Origin: Bacilli bacterium
Lineage (GTDB): Bacteria; Bacillota_I; Bacilli_A; RFN20; CAG-826
Direction: 5' to 3'
Assembly: GCA_017619815.1 (NCBI GenBank)
Contig: JAFZRR010000016.1
Coordinates: 1-16,437 of the forward strand
Length of the DNA: 16,437 nt
Part shown: one piece after another, positions 1 to 7,968 of the stretch
How the letters are laid out: every line of letters starts with the position of its first letter
Position numbering within the stretch: position 1 is the first letter of the stretch
Notes under the pieces: model-generated
Told to the model about the DNA's origin: nothing
What the model saw: the letters and a program-made list of their open reading frames with translations, nothing else
The model's database searches: none
Made by a program: the position numbers and the translations under genes

Positions 1-1199
1 ACATCCACTGCAATAATGACATCAAAAAGATTTTCCATTTTGCTTTCAAAAAGTAGTGGAACTTCAACAGCGACAATACCTTTATTTTCTTTTAAGAATC
101 TTTGGATTTCTTGTTTCACTAATGGATGAACAATCTTATTGATCTTCTTAATATCTTTTGGATTATTTGCGAGATGTTTTCTTAAAGCATCTTTATCAAT
201 TGTTTTGCCTTCAAAGCCAAAAGCATTATTAACTTTGTTAATAACATCTTTTCTTTGATAGAGCTCTGCAACGACTTTATCAGAAGATAATGTTGGGATA
301 CCTTGTTCTTTGAAATAGTTCAAAACGGTGGATTTACCAGAAGCAATTTTACCAAAGATGGCCACTTTAACTTCTTTTCCGTGATATTCCTGACATTTTG
401 GACAGAAAGTAGTGCCTCTTCCACCCACTTTGATGAATCTAAATGGTGTATCGCAGTTTGGACAATTTGTGCCACCTTTGCCATACACTAATAATTTAGA
501 TTGGAAATTACCATCGATATCTTTTCCTGGATGGTAACTTTTAATCGTAGATCCACCAGAAATGATTGCTTCTTTAAGAATACGAGAAGCTTCTTTCTTA
601 ATTAATTCCCATTCTTTTTTAGTGATTTTGTTCGCGGGTATCAATGGATGTATATTCGCGGCAAACAAAGTTTCATCAACATATATGTTTCCTAATCCAG
701 TCATAAGAGTTTGACTGAGTAAAGCACTTTTAATTGGCAAAGAGTATCTCTTTACTTGAGACATTATTTTATTAATATCTGCATCCCATGGTTCTGGTCC
801 AAGTTTTGCGATTTCTTTATCTTTTAAATAAGACTTTTCATCGCTTAATCTCATATAGCCAAAACAACGTGAATCGTCATAACAAACCTTATGGTTATTA
901 TCTAAATGTAATACCACTCTGGCGTATTTTGTATTTGGTTCGTTTTCTTCTAATTCGTAATACTTACCTTCCATTCTTAAATGGGAGATAATGACTTTGT
1001 CATTAGTTAAATGGAAAATTAAGAATTTACCAATACGAGACATACTCAAAAATCTTTCACCGATTAAGGATGAAACGAATTGTTTTTTATCGCCTGGAAC
1101 ACTGTTGGATCTTAAGATATCAATCTTTTGAATTGTTCTTCCATTAACGACTTTTTCAAGAACGCTTTTAACTGTTTCGACTTCTGGTAATTCTGGCAT
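1..1199 (-). CDS. mutM-coaE: MutM (Fpg) DNA glycosylase fused to dephospho-CoA kinase CoaE, 3'-partial
   Basis: One open frame of 399 codons runs off the left edge without a stop. Residues 1-275 are a complete formamidopyrimidine-DNA glycosylase, which excises 8-oxoguanine and nicks the abasic site. It starts PELPEVET (catalytic Pro2 and Glu3), has an HLRMEGKY segment, the TGLGNIYVDE helix-two-turn-helix, and a zinc finger with Cys246, 249, 266 and 269 (CX2CX16CX2C). About ten residues later the same frame continues into CoaE, which phosphorylates dephospho-CoA to CoA: P-loop FGKIASGKST near residue 285, SSDKVVAELY, and EVPLLFE near the window end. The first CoaE strand begins at Val279 (GTG), where a free enzyme would have its start Met. 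The start ATG is 8 nt after the polA stop, with a GGAG Shine-Dalgarno overlapping that TAG. It is the third gene of the dnaE-polA operon. Domain identities are secure. Whether the protein stays fused in the cell is inferred from the absence of any stop or frameshift. Confidence 0.92.
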   Translation of the reverse strand, partial: MPELPEVETVKSVLEKVVNGRTIQKIDILRSNSVPGDKKQFVSSLIGERFLSMSRIGKFLIFHLTNDKVIISHLRMEGKYYELEENEPNTKYARVVLHLDNNHKVCYDDSRCFGYMRLSDEKSYLKDKEIAKLGPEPWDADINKIMSQVKRYSLPIKSALLSQTLMTGLGNIYVDETLFAANIHPLIPANKITKKEWELIKKEASRILKEAIISGGSTIKSYHPGKDIDGNFQSKLLVYGKGGTNCPNCDTPFRFIKVGGRGTTFCPKCQEYHGKEVKVAIFGKIASGKSTVLNYFKEQGIPTLSSDKVVAELYQRKDVINKVNNAFGFEGKTIDKDALRKHLANNPKDIKKINKIVHPLVKQEIQRFLKENKGIVAVEVPLLFESKMENLFDVIIAVD

Positions 1200-1207
1200 A
1201 TATTCTC

Positions 1208-3805
1208 CTATTTAGCATCGTACCAAGTTTTGCCAAATCCTCCATCAACTTCTAATGGAACATCAAACTTCATCGCATTTTCCATTGTAGATTTGACCAA
1301 GTTATAAACTTGTTCTTTTTCTTCTTTATAAACTTTAATAATTAATTCGTCGTGGATTTGTAAAACCATCTTGGATTTGAATCCGCCATCTTTAAGGGCT
1401 TTAGCAACAGAAATCATCGCTAATTTAATTAAGTCAGCAGCGGTGCCTTGAATTGGTGCATTCATCGCGGCACGTTTCGCGAATTCTCTCACTTGATAAT
1501 TGCTATCGTGAATTTCTCTTAAATATCTTCTTCTACCAAGCAAGGTGGAAACATAACCGTTTTTTGTGGCGTCCGCGATAATAGCTTGGAAGAACGTGCC
1601 GATTTCTGGGAAGGATTCGTAGAAACTGTTGATAATCTTTTTAGCCTCTTTTGGACCGATTTCTAATTGGTCACCTAAACCCCAGTCGGAGATACCATAA
1701 ACGATGCCGAAATTGACGGTTTTGGCTCTTCTTCTTTGTAAGTCAGTCGGTTCGCCTTCTAGGTTAAAAATCTTCTTTGCGGTTGCGGAGTGAATATCCT
1801 CACCTGAACGGAAGATATCTTGAAGAGCTTTGCAGCCTGATAAACTAGATAAAACCCTAAGTTCAATTTGGCTATAATCCAAAGATAAGATTTCGACATC
1901 ATCATCTGGATAATAGAAGGCTTTTCTAATTAATTTTCCTTCTTCATCACGAACGGAAATATTTTGTAAATTTGGTTCACTAGAAGAAAGTCTTCCGGTA
2001 GTGGTTAATGCTTGGTTAAACTTCGCATGGATCTTACCGTCTTTGAAGATATGGGCTTTTAAACCCTCAATATATGTAGAAACGAGCTTAAAATACTTAC
2101 GGTATTCTAAGATTTTGTTAACAATTGGATGTTCGTCAGCAATGTCTTTGAGATTATCGACAGATGTAGATTGCTTTCTATTGGCGCTTAATCCCATTTT
2201 ATTAAACAAGACATCAGCAATTTGTTTTGGAGAAGCAAGATTAAATTCCTCTCCCGCCATTTCATATATTTCTTTAGCGAGAACGTTTTCTTTTTCTTTA
2301 TAAACGTCACCAAATTCATCGAGTTTCTTAGCATCTAATGGGAATCCTTCAATTTCCATATCCGCAAGGGTATCAATGAGAGGAACTTCTAGCGTTTCGT
2401 ACAATTTTATGGCGTCAATCTTCTTTAATTCGTCATAAACTTTGTCTTTAAGTATTCTACTGAAGAATGCCATCTTTGCGGTTTTCTGTGGCATTTCCGC
2501 GGAGAATAATGATGGTTGCTCTTCATTATTTGAGAAATCGATACCATAGATGTTCATGACGATTTCTGGATTATTCTTTAAGGAACTATCGACAAGATAT
2601 GAAGCGATGAGGAGATCAAAATAAACACCGTTAATTTCAATGCCTCTTTTCGCTAATGCTACTTTGATAGCTTTATAGTCATAGCAATATTTTCTAATGG
2701 ATGGATCTTTAAGGATATTCTTGACGTTTTCGTCTTTTTCTAAATCTTCCGCACTGATGTAATAGTGTTCTTCATTAAAGGAAATAGCTAAACCATAGAT
2801 ATCACTTAATGAGTAATTGTCATCCGCCCAGTCAATTGCGATACCGATATCGTTTCCTACTTTAATATCTTTAAATGAACTGACCGTTTTGACATCTAAT
2901 TCAATTTTTCCTAATTCTTTTTTCTTCCATTTAGGTTGGACTTTATTGATGAATTGTCTTAAACCATATTTTTGGCAGAATTCATTAATGGTTTGGAAGT
3001 CATAACCTTTATATTCCAAATCCTTAATATCAAAAGGTAATTCGATATTGGTTTGGATAACCGCTAAGTCACGGGAAATACGGCCAATATCTTGGTGTTC
3101 TTTGATCATTTGGCCAACTTTACCTTTGATGTTATCTGCGTTAGCGACAATGTTATCAAAATTACCGTATTCACTGATGAGTTTAACCGCGGTAACTTCA
3201 CCAATTCCAGGAATGCCTGGTAGGTTATCACTTGAGTCGCCTCTTAAACCTTTATAATCAATGATTTGGAGTGGCTCAAAACCATATGTTTCTTTGACCA
3301 TTGATGGGGTCATTGGAACAACGTTTGATAACCCTGTTTTTAATATATTAACTGTGATATTATCGGTGACTAATTGTAAGAAGTCTCTATCAGAGGTGTA
3401 TATATTAACTGTATAGCCTTCTTTTTCTGCAAGTTTAGCGACTGTGCCGGCAATATCATCACCTTCAAAACCGATTTCTTCGAATTGATATATGCCTAAA
3501 GCTTTTAAGAATTCTCTCACTAATGGGAATTGTTTTACTAAATCCTCAGGAGCAGGTTTTCTATTGGCTTTATATGTTTCTAATTGATCATGTCTAAAAT
3601 TATGCTTTCCAGCATCAAATGCGACAAATAAGCATTCATCTTCTTTTAAATCAGAAAGGAATTTATTCATCATATTGGAGAAAGCAAAGATAGCGTTTGT
3701 GGGTGTGCCATCTTGTGCGCGCATAATTTCACCTCCGCCATAAGCGGTGGCGTAATATGCCCTGAATAATAATGAGTTACCATCAATAATGACTATTTTC
3801 GGCAT
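1208..3805 (-). CDS. polA: DNA polymerase I (5'-3' exonuclease plus polymerase, proofreading site lost)
   Basis: An 865-aa family A polymerase for Okazaki-fragment processing and repair. The N-terminal 5' nuclease is intact: IIDGN with Asp8, GFEGDD with Glu114/Asp116/Asp117, TSDRDF, and the GDSSDNLPGIPG helix-3-turn-helix with Asp190/Asp193. The middle 3'-5' exonuclease fold is present but dead. The DTE motif reads D-W-A at 325-327, and the Asp of the second exo motif aligns with Ile380. This loss is common in Bacillus-type PolI. The polymerase domain has motif A LSLDYSQIEL (Asp643), motif B RRRAKTVNFGIVYG (Lys695, Phe in the O-helix) and motif C IHDE (His818-Glu820). The start lies 2 nt after the dnaE stop, and its GGAGG ribosome site (3816-3820) sits inside the dnaE end, so translation is probably coupled. 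Confidence 0.97.
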   Translation of the reverse strand: MPKIVIIDGNSLLFRAYYATAYGGGEIMRAQDGTPTNAIFAFSNMMNKFLSDLKEDECLFVAFDAGKHNFRHDQLETYKANRKPAPEDLVKQFPLVREFLKALGIYQFEEIGFEGDDIAGTVAKLAEKEGYTVNIYTSDRDFLQLVTDNITVNILKTGLSNVVPMTPSMVKETYGFEPLQIIDYKGLRGDSSDNLPGIPGIGEVTAVKLISEYGNFDNIVANADNIKGKVGQMIKEHQDIGRISRDLAVIQTNIELPFDIKDLEYKGYDFQTINEFCQKYGLRQFINKVQPKWKKKELGKIELDVKTVSSFKDIKVGNDIGIAIDWADDNYSLSDIYGLAISFNEEHYYISAEDLEKDENVKNILKDPSIRKYCYDYKAIKVALAKRGIEINGVYFDLLIASYLVDSSLKNNPEIVMNIYGIDFSNNEEQPSLFSAEMPQKTAKMAFFSRILKDKVYDELKKIDAIKLYETLEVPLIDTLADMEIEGFPLDAKKLDEFGDVYKEKENVLAKEIYEMAGEEFNLASPKQIADVLFNKMGLSANRKQSTSVDNLKDIADEHPIVNKILEYRKYFKLVSTYIEGLKAHIFKDGKIHAKFNQALTTTGRLSSSEPNLQNISVRDEEGKLIRKAFYYPDDDVEILSLDYSQIELRVLSSLSGCKALQDIFRSGEDIHSATAKKIFNLEGEPTDLQRRRAKTVNFGIVYGISDWGLGDQLEIGPKEAKKIINSFYESFPEIGTFFQAIIADATKNGYVSTLLGRRRYLREIHDSNYQVREFAKRAAMNAPIQGTAADLIKLAMISVAKALKDGGFKSKMVLQIHDELIIKVYKEEKEQVYNLVKSTMENAMKFDVPLEVDGGFGKTWYDAK

Positions 3806-3807
3806 AA

Positions 3808-6800
3808 TTATTCATCCTCCAATTTCTTTATTTCTTCCGCGATGAATGTTTCTTCATCTTGACTAATTTGTTTCTTTATTCTTGCGATAATGAGTGCGTT
3901 TTTCTCTAAAAGAGAACTACATTCTTTAAATGTTCTTGGGAACACAGTGAATTCTAATTCATCGGTTTCATCAAAAATCTTAATGAAGGCCATTTGTTCA
4001 CCCTTCTTGGTGTTAATGACTTTCCTATTTTTGATTAAGCCCGCGACTAACACTTCATTTGTTTCTTCTTTCGCGTCAATGATGTTCATGACACCTTTCG
4101 CTTCAAGTTTTTCTTTCTTAAGTGTTAGTGGATTATCGGATAACATGACACCCAAAACTTCAAACTCTCGATCTAAGTTAAATGCTGGATCATCTTTTTC
4201 TTCCGCCATAACAGGTGGAGGAATGATGGAACTATCTAACATAAGTTGACCGTTTTCAACGATTAAGTTTTGTGCATACATTCTGCCTTTAAGAATGCTT
4301 CTTCTCATCGATTCACGTGATGGATACAAATCATCAAAAGCACCAGAAGAAACTAAGATTTCCATTTTGGAATCAAAGCTATTTAATTGTTGTTCTGTAA
4401 GTGGTGGATTGGTGAATTGATTAAACATACGAGAAATGAAATCAAAGAATGATTTAAATCTACCGTTTTCGTTTCTTTCGTTATTTATCTTTTCCATCAT
4501 ATTGATATTGACTTCTTTAATACCGGTTAATGGGAATAAGATATTATTATCTTTGATAATAAATGTATTTGTGGATTCATTGATATCTGGAGGAAGCATC
4601 TTAATTCCTAATGAATTCATTTCTAAAACGTATTCACTGAATTTTGAGTCGCTTGTTGCAGAGCTTCCACCTAGTAATGAAACATAGAATTCTAATGGGT
4701 AGTGGGCTTTTAACCACGCCATACGGCAGGCGATAATCGCATATACGACAGAGTGAGATTTGTTAAATCCATATTCCGCGAACTTCAAAATATCGTTGAA
4801 TGTTTCTTCACTGACTTTTTGGGTATAGCCTTTCTTCAAACATCCATCGACAAATTGTTTCTTTAAACCTGCGAGCTTATCTTTATCTTTCTTAGATACC
4901 GCACGTCTAAATAAATCAGCCTCACCTAAGGTGAATCCCGCCATTTTGACGGCGATATTATTGATTTGTTCTTGATAGACGATAATTCCATATGTTGGTG
5001 CTAATATCTCTTTTAAATCGTCAGAAAGATAGCCAAATCTCTCTTTTCCTTCTTTACGCTTTGCGTATGTGCTCGCGTATTTCATAGGACCTGGACGGTC
5101 AAGGGCTAATAATACCGCAATATCATCAAACGAAGATGGTTTAAGAACTTTAAGTAATCTTCTCATTAATTGTGTTTCAATTTGGAAGATACCTAAAACT
5201 TTATTAGAGAGAATTAAATCAAAGATTTCTTTCTCATCATATGGAATTTCATCACAGTTAAGATTGAGATTATGTCTTTCGTTTATTAATTTCACACAAT
5301 TATAAATAATTGTTAGGTTACTTAAAGCAAGGAAGTCCATCTTTAATAGACCCTGTTCTTCTAAGTATTCCGCTTCATATTGTGTGATATAGCTTTCATT
5401 TAAAGATTCAGAAACAGGAATACATTCCTCTAATGGTTGATCGTTGATAATAACACCAGAAGCATGTAATCCGCTTTGTCTTGGAAGTCCTTCAAGCTTG
5501 CTTGCTAGAGCAACGATTTCTAAGAAGAACTTATCGCTATCGACTAACGCTCTAAATTCTGGAAGTTTCTTATATGACTCACGTAAACCAAATTCTTTAT
5601 TTGTGAGTTTCTTGCTTAATAAATCGATATAACGGGTATTGTAATCAAAGATTCTTCCGACATCTCTAAGTGATTGTCTAGCTCCGATGGTTTGGAATGT
5701 GACGATAACACCGACACGATTAGAACCATATTTATCTCTTAAATACTGAATCATGTCATCTCTTCGATTATCCATAAAGTCAACGTCAATATCAGGCATT
5801 GTTTGACGATATGGATTTAAAAATCTTTCGAATTGTAATCCGTAATCCAAAGGATTAGCCATGGAAATGCCTAATAAATAACTGACTAAAGAACCTGCTG
5901 CGGAACCTCTACCAGGACCCACTAAGATGTCATGCGTTTTGGCGTAGTTCACATAATCCATGACGATTAAGAAATAATCAGCGTAACCCATTTTGAAAAT
6001 GGTTTCTAATTCGTGATTGAGTTGATCTTTATACTTTTGTTCAGTGAGTTTTAATGTTTCTAACTTTTCTTCACAAAGTCTTCTTAATTCGTTTTCTGAA
6101 TTCTCAACTGGATAGTGGAGCATCTTACCTCTTTTTTGAGAGAAGTTAAATGTGGATTTCTTTACCAACTCAATAGTGTTATCCATCTCCACTTTGGAAT
6201 ATATCTTTGCGTAATTATCTTCGGACATGAAATAATCCTGACCAGAAGCAACTTTATGGTCTAATTTAATGTCATTAGAAATAGCGTCAACCATATCCAA
6301 GATGATTTTATCATCTTTCTTTTCATATAAGACTTTTGGGAAAGCAATGCATTGATAAGTAAATTCATTTGCGAATTTTCTTACTCTATTCGCATATTTC
6401 ACACCCTCTTTAGAAGTGACTTCAATGCCTAAATAGAAGTTATCTTTAAATGGTTCAGAAAGTTTTAAGAGATATTTGTTAAATGAAGAATCGTAATTTT
6501 CAACGAATAAATCTTTAAACTTGCCTCTTACAGTTTCTAAAACCGCTGCTAAACCAGAAGCGTGTTCTTTTAATAATTCAATGGTGAGATTTTCTCTTTG
6601 AGAAATGGAATTAAGTTTTATTAAGTTACGATATCCTTCTTCGTTTAAGACATATAAAGAAAGATTATCTCCATCGACATTAAATTCTTCACCGATAAGA
6701 TATGGTTTTGAGGATTTTTCCATCATCTTCACAAATGGTGGAATTCCCGCCATAGTTTCGATATCGCTCATACCCATAGCAAAATAATTGTTGCCCTTTA

Positions 6801-6882
6801 TAGCACGGGCAATTCTTTCCATTGTTAATCCGCTTTGAAGTAAAGAATAACAAGTTACTATGTGTAAGGGTGCGAATCTCAT
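3808..6882 (-). CDS. dnaE: DNA polymerase III alpha subunit, DnaE type, with degenerate PHP domain
   Basis: A 1024-aa family C replicative polymerase, shorter than typical Bacillus DnaE. The order is PHP domain (1 to about 200), palm/thumb/fingers (about 250-800) and OB fold (about 935-985). Catalytic aspartates are visible in PDIDVDF (Asp364, Asp366) and LKMDFL (Asp516). The GPGRGSAAGSL nucleotide-binding loop is intact, and VLVAGLIKNRK begins the OB fold. The PHP metal site looks lost: the expected HxH near residues 5-9 reads P-L-H-I-V, and the following TDxH-like motif reads SDIETM. No DnaQ-like exonuclease is inserted, so it is not PolC. The start at 6882 is supported by the PHP-aligned N-terminus FAPLHIVTCYSLL, although no Shine-Dalgarno precedes it. 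It is the first gene of the operon with polA and mutM-coaE. It could be the main or the lagging-strand polymerase, depending on whether polC exists elsewhere. Confidence 0.96.
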   Translation of the reverse strand: MRFAPLHIVTCYSLLQSGLTMERIARAIKGNNYFAMGMSDIETMAGIPPFVKMMEKSSKPYLIGEEFNVDGDNLSLYVLNEEGYRNLIKLNSISQRENLTIELLKEHASGLAAVLETVRGKFKDLFVENYDSSFNKYLLKLSEPFKDNFYLGIEVTSKEGVKYANRVRKFANEFTYQCIAFPKVLYEKKDDKIILDMVDAISNDIKLDHKVASGQDYFMSEDNYAKIYSKVEMDNTIELVKKSTFNFSQKRGKMLHYPVENSENELRRLCEEKLETLKLTEQKYKDQLNHELETIFKMGYADYFLIVMDYVNYAKTHDILVGPGRGSAAGSLVSYLLGISMANPLDYGLQFERFLNPYRQTMPDIDVDFMDNRRDDMIQYLRDKYGSNRVGVIVTFQTIGARQSLRDVGRIFDYNTRYIDLLSKKLTNKEFGLRESYKKLPEFRALVDSDKFFLEIVALASKLEGLPRQSGLHASGVIINDQPLEECIPVSESLNESYITQYEAEYLEEQGLLKMDFLALSNLTIIYNCVKLINERHNLNLNCDEIPYDEKEIFDLILSNKVLGIFQIETQLMRRLLKVLKPSSFDDIAVLLALDRPGPMKYASTYAKRKEGKERFGYLSDDLKEILAPTYGIIVYQEQINNIAVKMAGFTLGEADLFRRAVSKKDKDKLAGLKKQFVDGCLKKGYTQKVSEETFNDILKFAEYGFNKSHSVVYAIIACRMAWLKAHYPLEFYVSLLGGSSATSDSKFSEYVLEMNSLGIKMLPPDINESTNTFIIKDNNILFPLTGIKEVNINMMEKINNERNENGRFKSFFDFISRMFNQFTNPPLTEQQLNSFDSKMEILVSSGAFDDLYPSRESMRRSILKGRMYAQNLIVENGQLMLDSSIIPPPVMAEEKDDPAFNLDREFEVLGVMLSDNPLTLKKEKLEAKGVMNIIDAKEETNEVLVAGLIKNRKVINTKKGEQMAFIKIFDETDELEFTVFPRTFKECSSLLEKNALIIARIKKQISQDEETFIAEEIKKLEDE

Positions 6883-6893
6883 AGCTAATATCT

Positions 6894-6899
6894 ATTATA
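6894..6899 (-). promoter_or_regulatory. -10 box of the dnaE-polA-mutM/coaE operon
   Basis: A perfect TATAAT on the minus strand ends 11 nt before the dnaE ATG, which predicts transcription starting about 5 nt before the start codon. I see no good -35 hexamer; the expected position (about 6917-6922) falls in the T-tract and stem of the upstream terminator. The assignment rests on the consensus -10 and its position only. Confidence 0.55.
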
Positions 6900-6911
6900 T
6901 TAGAATACATG

Positions 6912-6941
6912 AAAAAAATGTACCCAGTTTGGATACATTTT
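6912..6941 (-). terminator. Intrinsic terminator of the ackA-nrnA operon
   Basis: Read on the minus strand, the arms AAAATGTA and TACATTTT form a perfect 8-bp stem around an 11-nt loop, in which CC/GG can add two more pairs. The stem runs into a tract of seven T (6918-6912). It lies 14 nt past the nrnA stop and just before the dnaE -10 box. The stem is AT-rich, so termination may be incomplete and allow read-through into dnaE. Confidence 0.75.
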
Positions 6942-6955
6942 AATCGCTTATTTAA

Positions 6956-7954
6956 TTAGAATAATGCATCAAGTGCAGCGATGAATTCTGGTAATTGATC
7001 AAGTGTATCGATCTTTGCGCCAGAAGCTTGTGCGTGTCCGCCTCCACCAAATTGTGTGGCGACACCATTAATCGCTTTTTCTTTAGAACGAATACTGATT
7101 CTCCAGCATGGTTCTTTTGGATTGTCGTCTTGTGTGATGGAACACCAAGCATTGATGCCTTCAATATTAGAGAATAAATTCACATTCTCTTTACCACGTT
7201 CAGTTGTGATATTGAGTTCCTTTTGAATTTGACTATCGAGCACATAGTAAGCCACGCCTTTTTCTGAGATGTTAAAGTGGTTTAAAATGTAGGCTGTTAC
7301 TTTTAAGTCGTCAACTTTCTTGAGATACATGTTTTGATAGATCTTAGAAAGTTCAATTCCACATTTGATTAATTCACCCGCAATAGCGAATGTATGTGCG
7401 GTTGTGGAACTATATTGGAATCTACCAGAATCACCGACAAGAGCGATATAGAAATAGGATGCGGCATCCTTGCTCATCACATAGTCGCCCTTAAGATTTA
7501 ATAACGCACTGACGATGTTTTCACTTGCGGCAGCGGCGCTGGTATTGACCATGGAAATATTGCCCCAATGTTCAACATCTGGGTGGTGGTCAATTTTAAT
7601 CTTAAATTTTGCTTTTTTAAATCTTGGATCTGCGATTCTCTTTTCATTACCGACATCTAAGATGAAGGCTAAGAATGGTTCTTTGAACCAAGATTCTGGT
7701 AAGTCTTCCATTTCTGGGAATAATCTTGGAGTGAATGTCACGTGATTATCACCGACATAATGGATTTCTTTATTTGGGAAGTTATCTTTTAACCAAGTCA
7801 CTAAACCCATTTGACTTCCTAATGCATCGTAATCAGGCATTAAATGACGAAAAACACAAATACGGTCATATCTTTTAATGGCCCTTAACATGCGACGGAT
7901 GTCTTTCATGAATGGCTTGGAAAATTCTTTGATGATTGGATCAACTTTTGCCAT
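6956..7954 (-). CDS. nrnA: DHH/DHHA1 phosphoesterase: nanoRNase / pAp phosphatase
   Basis: A 332-aa protein of the NrnA family, which degrades 2-5 nt RNA fragments and dephosphorylates pAp (3'-phosphoadenosine 5'-phosphate) in the cytoplasm. The DHH domain shows HLMPDYDALGSQ (His37, Asp41, Asp43), a metal-ligand Asp in FILDVGN, and DHHPD at Asp122-His124. The C-terminal DHHA1 substrate-binding domain ends with GGGGHAQASG around His307. The length is typical for the family. The start follows the ackA stop by 14 nt with AGGA as ribosome site, so the two genes form one operon ending at the terminator downstream. Some DHH/DHHA1 proteins act on cyclic dinucleotides, but those of the GdpP type carry extra membrane and GGDEF-like domains that are absent here. 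NrnA is therefore the best call. Confidence 0.9.
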   Translation of the reverse strand: MAKVDPIIKEFSKPFMKDIRRMLRAIKRYDRICVFRHLMPDYDALGSQMGLVTWLKDNFPNKEIHYVGDNHVTFTPRLFPEMEDLPESWFKEPFLAFILDVGNEKRIADPRFKKAKFKIKIDHHPDVEHWGNISMVNTSAAAASENIVSALLNLKGDYVMSKDAASYFYIALVGDSGRFQYSSTTAHTFAIAGELIKCGIELSKIYQNMYLKKVDDLKVTAYILNHFNISEKGVAYYVLDSQIQKELNITTERGKENVNLFSNIEGINAWCSITQDDNPKEPCWRISIRSKEKAINGVATQFGGGGHAQASGAKIDTLDQLPEFIAALDALF

Positions 7955-7968
7955 ATTAATTTCCTACT

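Noticed and set aside
345..395. MutM-CoaE junction as a frameshift artefact
   Set aside because: Both domains read in one frame with no ambiguous homopolymer at the junction beyond short A-runs; a sequencing error remains possible but is not needed to explain the sequence.
303..991. Short plus-strand ORFs of 62 and 67 aa inside mutM-coaE
   Set aside because: They lie antisense to a well-supported gene with clear motifs and have no recognisable features.
2001..6787. Numerous plus-strand ORFs of 60-119 aa opposite polA and dnaE
   Set aside because: All are antisense shadows of conserved polymerase domains.
6689..6910. Minus-strand 73-aa ORF overlapping the dnaE start
   Set aside because: It is in another frame over the conserved PHP N-terminus of dnaE, and its start lies upstream of the predicted dnaE transcription start, so that transcript would not include its ATG.
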